Virus record (IMG/VR): IMGVR_UViG_3300033149_003051
Span: 1-24,228 of that record
Direction: 5' to 3' (one strand)
Length of the DNA: 24,228 bases
From: a virus
In this document: positions 21,623 to 24,228 of the stretch, piece after piece
Layout: each line of letters opens with the position of its first letter
How positions within the stretch are numbered: position 1 is the first letter of the stretch
Position numbers and translations under genes: made by a program
Notes under the pieces: generated by a model
What the model was told of the DNA's origin: nothing
The model's input: the letters and a program-made list of their open reading frames with translations, nothing else
Databases searched by the model: none

Positions 21623-24165
21623 TGGCTAATAAAGATGCACTAGATACTGGTGGAGTTGAAGAGAAGCTCTTTGTGGGCAGATTAATAACTGCTTATCCTG
21701 GCTTCCTGATCGGGCCGGATAATTATGTTGTATTGAAGAACATGAGATACTTATCCGGTGGTGTCGGGATAGAGACGAGAGGAGGGACGAGGAGATTTAA
21801 CGCAACTGCTGTTGGGAGTGGGGCAAATATAGATAAGATCTTCCAACATATCTACACAAGGAATCAAGTAGACTATGCAGATACTTACGTTGTCACAGAT
21901 GAAAGGAAGTTATATCAGGCGGATTCTATTCCAGAGTCTTCTAATGGCTCTGGAAGCCTTGGTTCTTCTTTGTATAGTTTTTCCTCTGGAGCTGATATTC
22001 CGTCAGTATGTCAAGTGGAAGACGTTGTGGTTGTATCGACAAGGAAGGATATTGTGACTTATCAGGGAAGTCTTCCGCCGATTGATGGTTTCTTAGTGGG
22101 GCATGATATTGATAATGCAAACACAGGTGATGCAGAGGATGGGAAGACTTTCTATGTCTGGACGGATGAAGTTACTGATTTTGATGATAGTACGTATGCT
22201 GTCTTTACGCTAGACACTCTTAGTACGGATAATGATAATGCTTTCTATGTCGGCTTCTTTCAGCCGATAGAAGGGATTAAGTTTACTCTAGGAACCTCTA
22301 CTAACAATAACGCTAGTACGTTAACTCTGCAAAAATGGACTGGAGCGGCTTGGAGTGATCTTACTATCACAGATGGGACTACTTCTGGCGGTGCTACTTT
22401 CGCTCAGACTGGGACAGTTTCTTGGACCTATGATGGTACCGAGAAACCTAGAATGCTTAATGGCCTTATGTTATATTGGTACAGAGGAACCGTAAATGCT
22501 ACCCTCGATCAAGTTCATGTTAAGCAAATAGAAGCAGTAAAGCCTTGGGCACAGTTGGTAGATGTGTCTGATGGAGAACAATTTTATTGTACCGGTTTCT
22601 ATCACTACGATCAGTCCGCAGATAAACATGTTGACTGGTTAGCTCAAGTTATAGACGGAAGTCGGGGATCTTATGCAAAGATAGATGAAATTACCTCTAG
22701 TGATGCTATTTATATAGGCTTTCCAGTTAGAGTTATGTCCATTAGTCTAGACATAACTCAGGCCTACAGTAATGATGCCAACGCGGCTGCGATGACGGTT
22801 AGCTATTGGGATGGTGATAGTTGGGTGAATTATGCTTCGGATGAGTATCATGATGGGACAGATGCAGATGGTTATTCGTTCACTCAGTCTGGTGTTATTA
22901 GACTAGAGGATAAAGGAACCGCAGTGAAGATGCGGTCTATTCAAAACTCTCTACCGATGTACTGGTACAAATTGACTTTTGATGACACCGTAGATAATAC
23001 TGCAAATGATGAAATAAGAATTTGGCGCGTAAGAGGAGTTGCTGCCCCTAGAACAGTTAAAAATTGTAACTGGGTCTTGAATTTTAAAGATAGACTTTTC
23101 AGGTTTGGCCTAGAGGATGCTCCTAATACGGCAGAGTATAGTGCATATAAACTACCTTATGCAATCGGTGGTGCAGACACTAGTGCAGTTAATCCAAGAA
23201 TTACTTTCGGAGATCACTCAGAAATAACTTGTGCTGTTAATTTCTATAATGAGGCTCTTGTCTTCAAGAGAAATCAGGTATGGATGATGGAGGGAGATTC
23301 TCCACAGACTTTTGGAACTTTGCTACTTGATAACACCGTAGGCTGTGTTGCCCCTCAAACAGCACAACTTGTTAGAACGTGGGTTACCTTGAAAGAAGAG
23401 AAGAAAGACTTTCGTCACGCTGTCTTCTTTCAGGCGTATGATGGTGTCTACGGCTGTGATGGGATTAGGTGTTGGAAGTTGTCACATGATATAGAAAACT
23501 ACTTTGACCCCAATAATAGTAATGGGATCAAGGCTGGATATAGGGATAAATCCGTTGCCTGGTATGATAGGTTTAGGAATGAATATAATATCATTCTCTG
23601 GCTTGGGGCTACTCCTACTCCTTATAGATTCGTCTATAATACAGAACTCCAAAGATGGGCAGGGCCTTGGGAGTATGGAGTTGATCTCTGTTCAGGAGCC
23701 ACTTTGGTAGATTCTAACTATGACTCACACCAGTATGGTGGTGGAACGGATGGAAGGCTTTACCACTTGGAGTGTAATAGTTATAATGATGTTGATAGTA
23801 GTGGTAATAATACGGCTATTGATAACTATGTAGAGCTTGGGGATAACTGGACTGGGTTGTTAAATAAATGGTCTTACAGAGGCATTTATCTTTACGGTCA
23901 AGCCAAATCTAGTGGAGCTGTCACCGTCAAAATGAAAGGAAACGGAAGAACGTCTGCTGTTACTCTTGGTACTGTTTCTATGGTCAGCAGTGGATATACT
24001 AACTTTCAAGGAAGAGTTGTGATTGGAAAGAATGACTCTAGCGGATCTTCTATGGAGAATAAGTTTCAATCCGCTAGATTCATCTTTCAAACCGACACGG
24101 CAGGAGTTAGTCAGACTCTTTATGGTTATGCCTTGAAGAAGGATATCGTCGGTGAAGCAGAGTAA
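21622..24165 (+). CDS. Large tail hub / propeller-like protein with repeated beta domains
   Basis: 847 residues. The N-terminal part (LITAYPGFLIGPDNYVVLKNM, then GTRRFN) and WMMEGDSPQTFGTLLLDNTVGC near residue 560 resemble tail-hub/stopper proteins of short-tailed phages (P22 gp10-like, propeller fold). Two similar beta-sandwich domains are inserted (about 206-304 and 361-472), each with a YIGF/YVGF start, a W-x-G-x-[AS]-W core, DGT, an F-[TA]-Q-[TS]-G strand and a final YWY. They look like an internal duplication of a carbohydrate-binding-like module. It would cap the adaptor and contact tail fibres. Full length in the window. Confidence 0.82.
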   Translation: MANKDALDTGGVEEKLFVGRLITAYPGFLIGPDNYVVLKNMRYLSGGVGIETRGGTRRFNATAVGSGANIDKIFQHIYTRNQVDYADTYVVTDERKLYQADSIPESSNGSGSLGSSLYSFSSGADIPSVCQVEDVVVVSTRKDIVTYQGSLPPIDGFLVGHDIDNANTGDAEDGKTFYVWTDEVTDFDDSTYAVFTLDTLSTDNDNAFYVGFFQPIEGIKFTLGTSTNNNASTLTLQKWTGAAWSDLTITDGTTSGGATFAQTGTVSWTYDGTEKPRMLNGLMLYWYRGTVNATLDQVHVKQIEAVKPWAQLVDVSDGEQFYCTGFYHYDQSADKHVDWLAQVIDGSRGSYAKIDEITSSDAIYIGFPVRVMSISLDITQAYSNDANAAAMTVSYWDGDSWVNYASDEYHDGTDADGYSFTQSGVIRLEDKGTAVKMRSIQNSLPMYWYKLTFDDTVDNTANDEIRIWRVRGVAAPRTVKNCNWVLNFKDRLFRFGLEDAPNTAEYSAYKLPYAIGGADTSAVNPRITFGDHSEITCAVNFYNEALVFKRNQVWMMEGDSPQTFGTLLLDNTVGCVAPQTAQLVRTWVTLKEEKKDFRHAVFFQAYDGVYGCDGIRCWKLSHDIENYFDPNNSNGIKAGYRDKSVAWYDRFRNEYNIILWLGATPTPYRFVYNTELQRWAGPWEYGVDLCSGATLVDSNYDSHQYGGGTDGRLYHLECNSYNDVDSSGNNTAIDNYVELGDNWTGLLNKWSYRGIYLYGQAKSSGAVTVKMKGNGRTSAVTLGTVSMVSSGYTNFQGRVVIGKNDSSGSSMENKFQSARFIFQTDTAGVSQTLYGYALKKDIVGEAE

Positions 24166-24228
24166 CTATTCATGGAAAAAACCTTGGGCTTTTGAAGATT
24201 ATCTTGCTATGCGGGCAAGAGTGACGGA
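24152..24228 (+). CDS. Partial CDS, start of the next tail-region gene
   Basis: GTG at 24152 with AAGGA eight bases upstream, overlapping the end of the hub gene by 14 bases, an overlap also seen at the 6183 and 14588 starts. The first 25 codons stay open to the window end and encode SWKKPWAFEDYLAMRARVT after a short start. Function unknown. Confidence 0.55.
   Translation, partial: MKQSNYSWKKPWAFEDYLAMRARVT

Noticed and set aside
1-24228. CRISPR array, insertion sequence, integrase or DGR reverse transcriptase
   Set aside because: No regularly spaced repeats, transposase, recombinase or RT motifs were seen on either strand.

Overview
This window is part of the genome of a tailed double-stranded DNA phage (Caudoviricetes), free or integrated. 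The packaging and head genes are clear: small and large terminase, portal, scaffold and HK97-fold capsid. After the capsid come a head-tail adaptor and a large propeller-like hub protein. No tail-tube or tape-measure gene is seen, so a short-tailed (podovirus-like) virion is the best guess. Strong Shine-Dalgarno sites and near-consensus sigma70 promoters point to a bacterial host. Most genes are AT-rich and use AGA/AGG for arginine; the sequence does not identify the host further.

Layout. (1) 1-2952, minus strand: an early-type operon read from a strong promoter (2998-3025). It encodes a helical protein, a J-domain protein, an unknown protein, a VWA/MIDAS protein, a small unknown protein, two tandem Cys-rich paralogues and the start of another gene at the left edge. 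A folded RNA-like element (95-183) lies between the last two. (2) 2974-3774: a gene-free, AT-rich, repeat-laden region that could be a replication origin or control region. (3) 3775-4947, minus strand: three small GC-richer genes read from a second, near-identical promoter (5060-5087), with an intrinsic terminator after each gene. (4) 5100-5359: gene-free gap between divergent promoters. (5) 5360-24228, plus strand: the late operon from promoter 5360-5388. It opens with a lysis pair (M15-like peptidase and holin). It continues with terminases, small virion proteins, a C-type-lectin adhesin with a diversity-generating-retroelement-like variable end, two membrane proteins, portal, scaffold, capsid, a beta-helix protein and a zinc ribbon. 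A strong nested terminator (18087-18157) follows. After it come a kinase-like protein, an HExxH metallopeptidase-like protein, a protein sharing a motif with the early J-domain protein, the adaptor, the hub and the first codons of another gene.

Most notable: the adhesin's last 144 coding bases are about 69% GC with only 12 adenines, as expected for a DGR variable region, although no reverse transcriptase or template repeat lies in the window. Next are a kinase-like plus peptidase-like pair sharing an N-terminal motif inside the virion gene block, a repeated terminator-leader cassette, and a folded element near the left end whose G-U pairs favour the plus strand.
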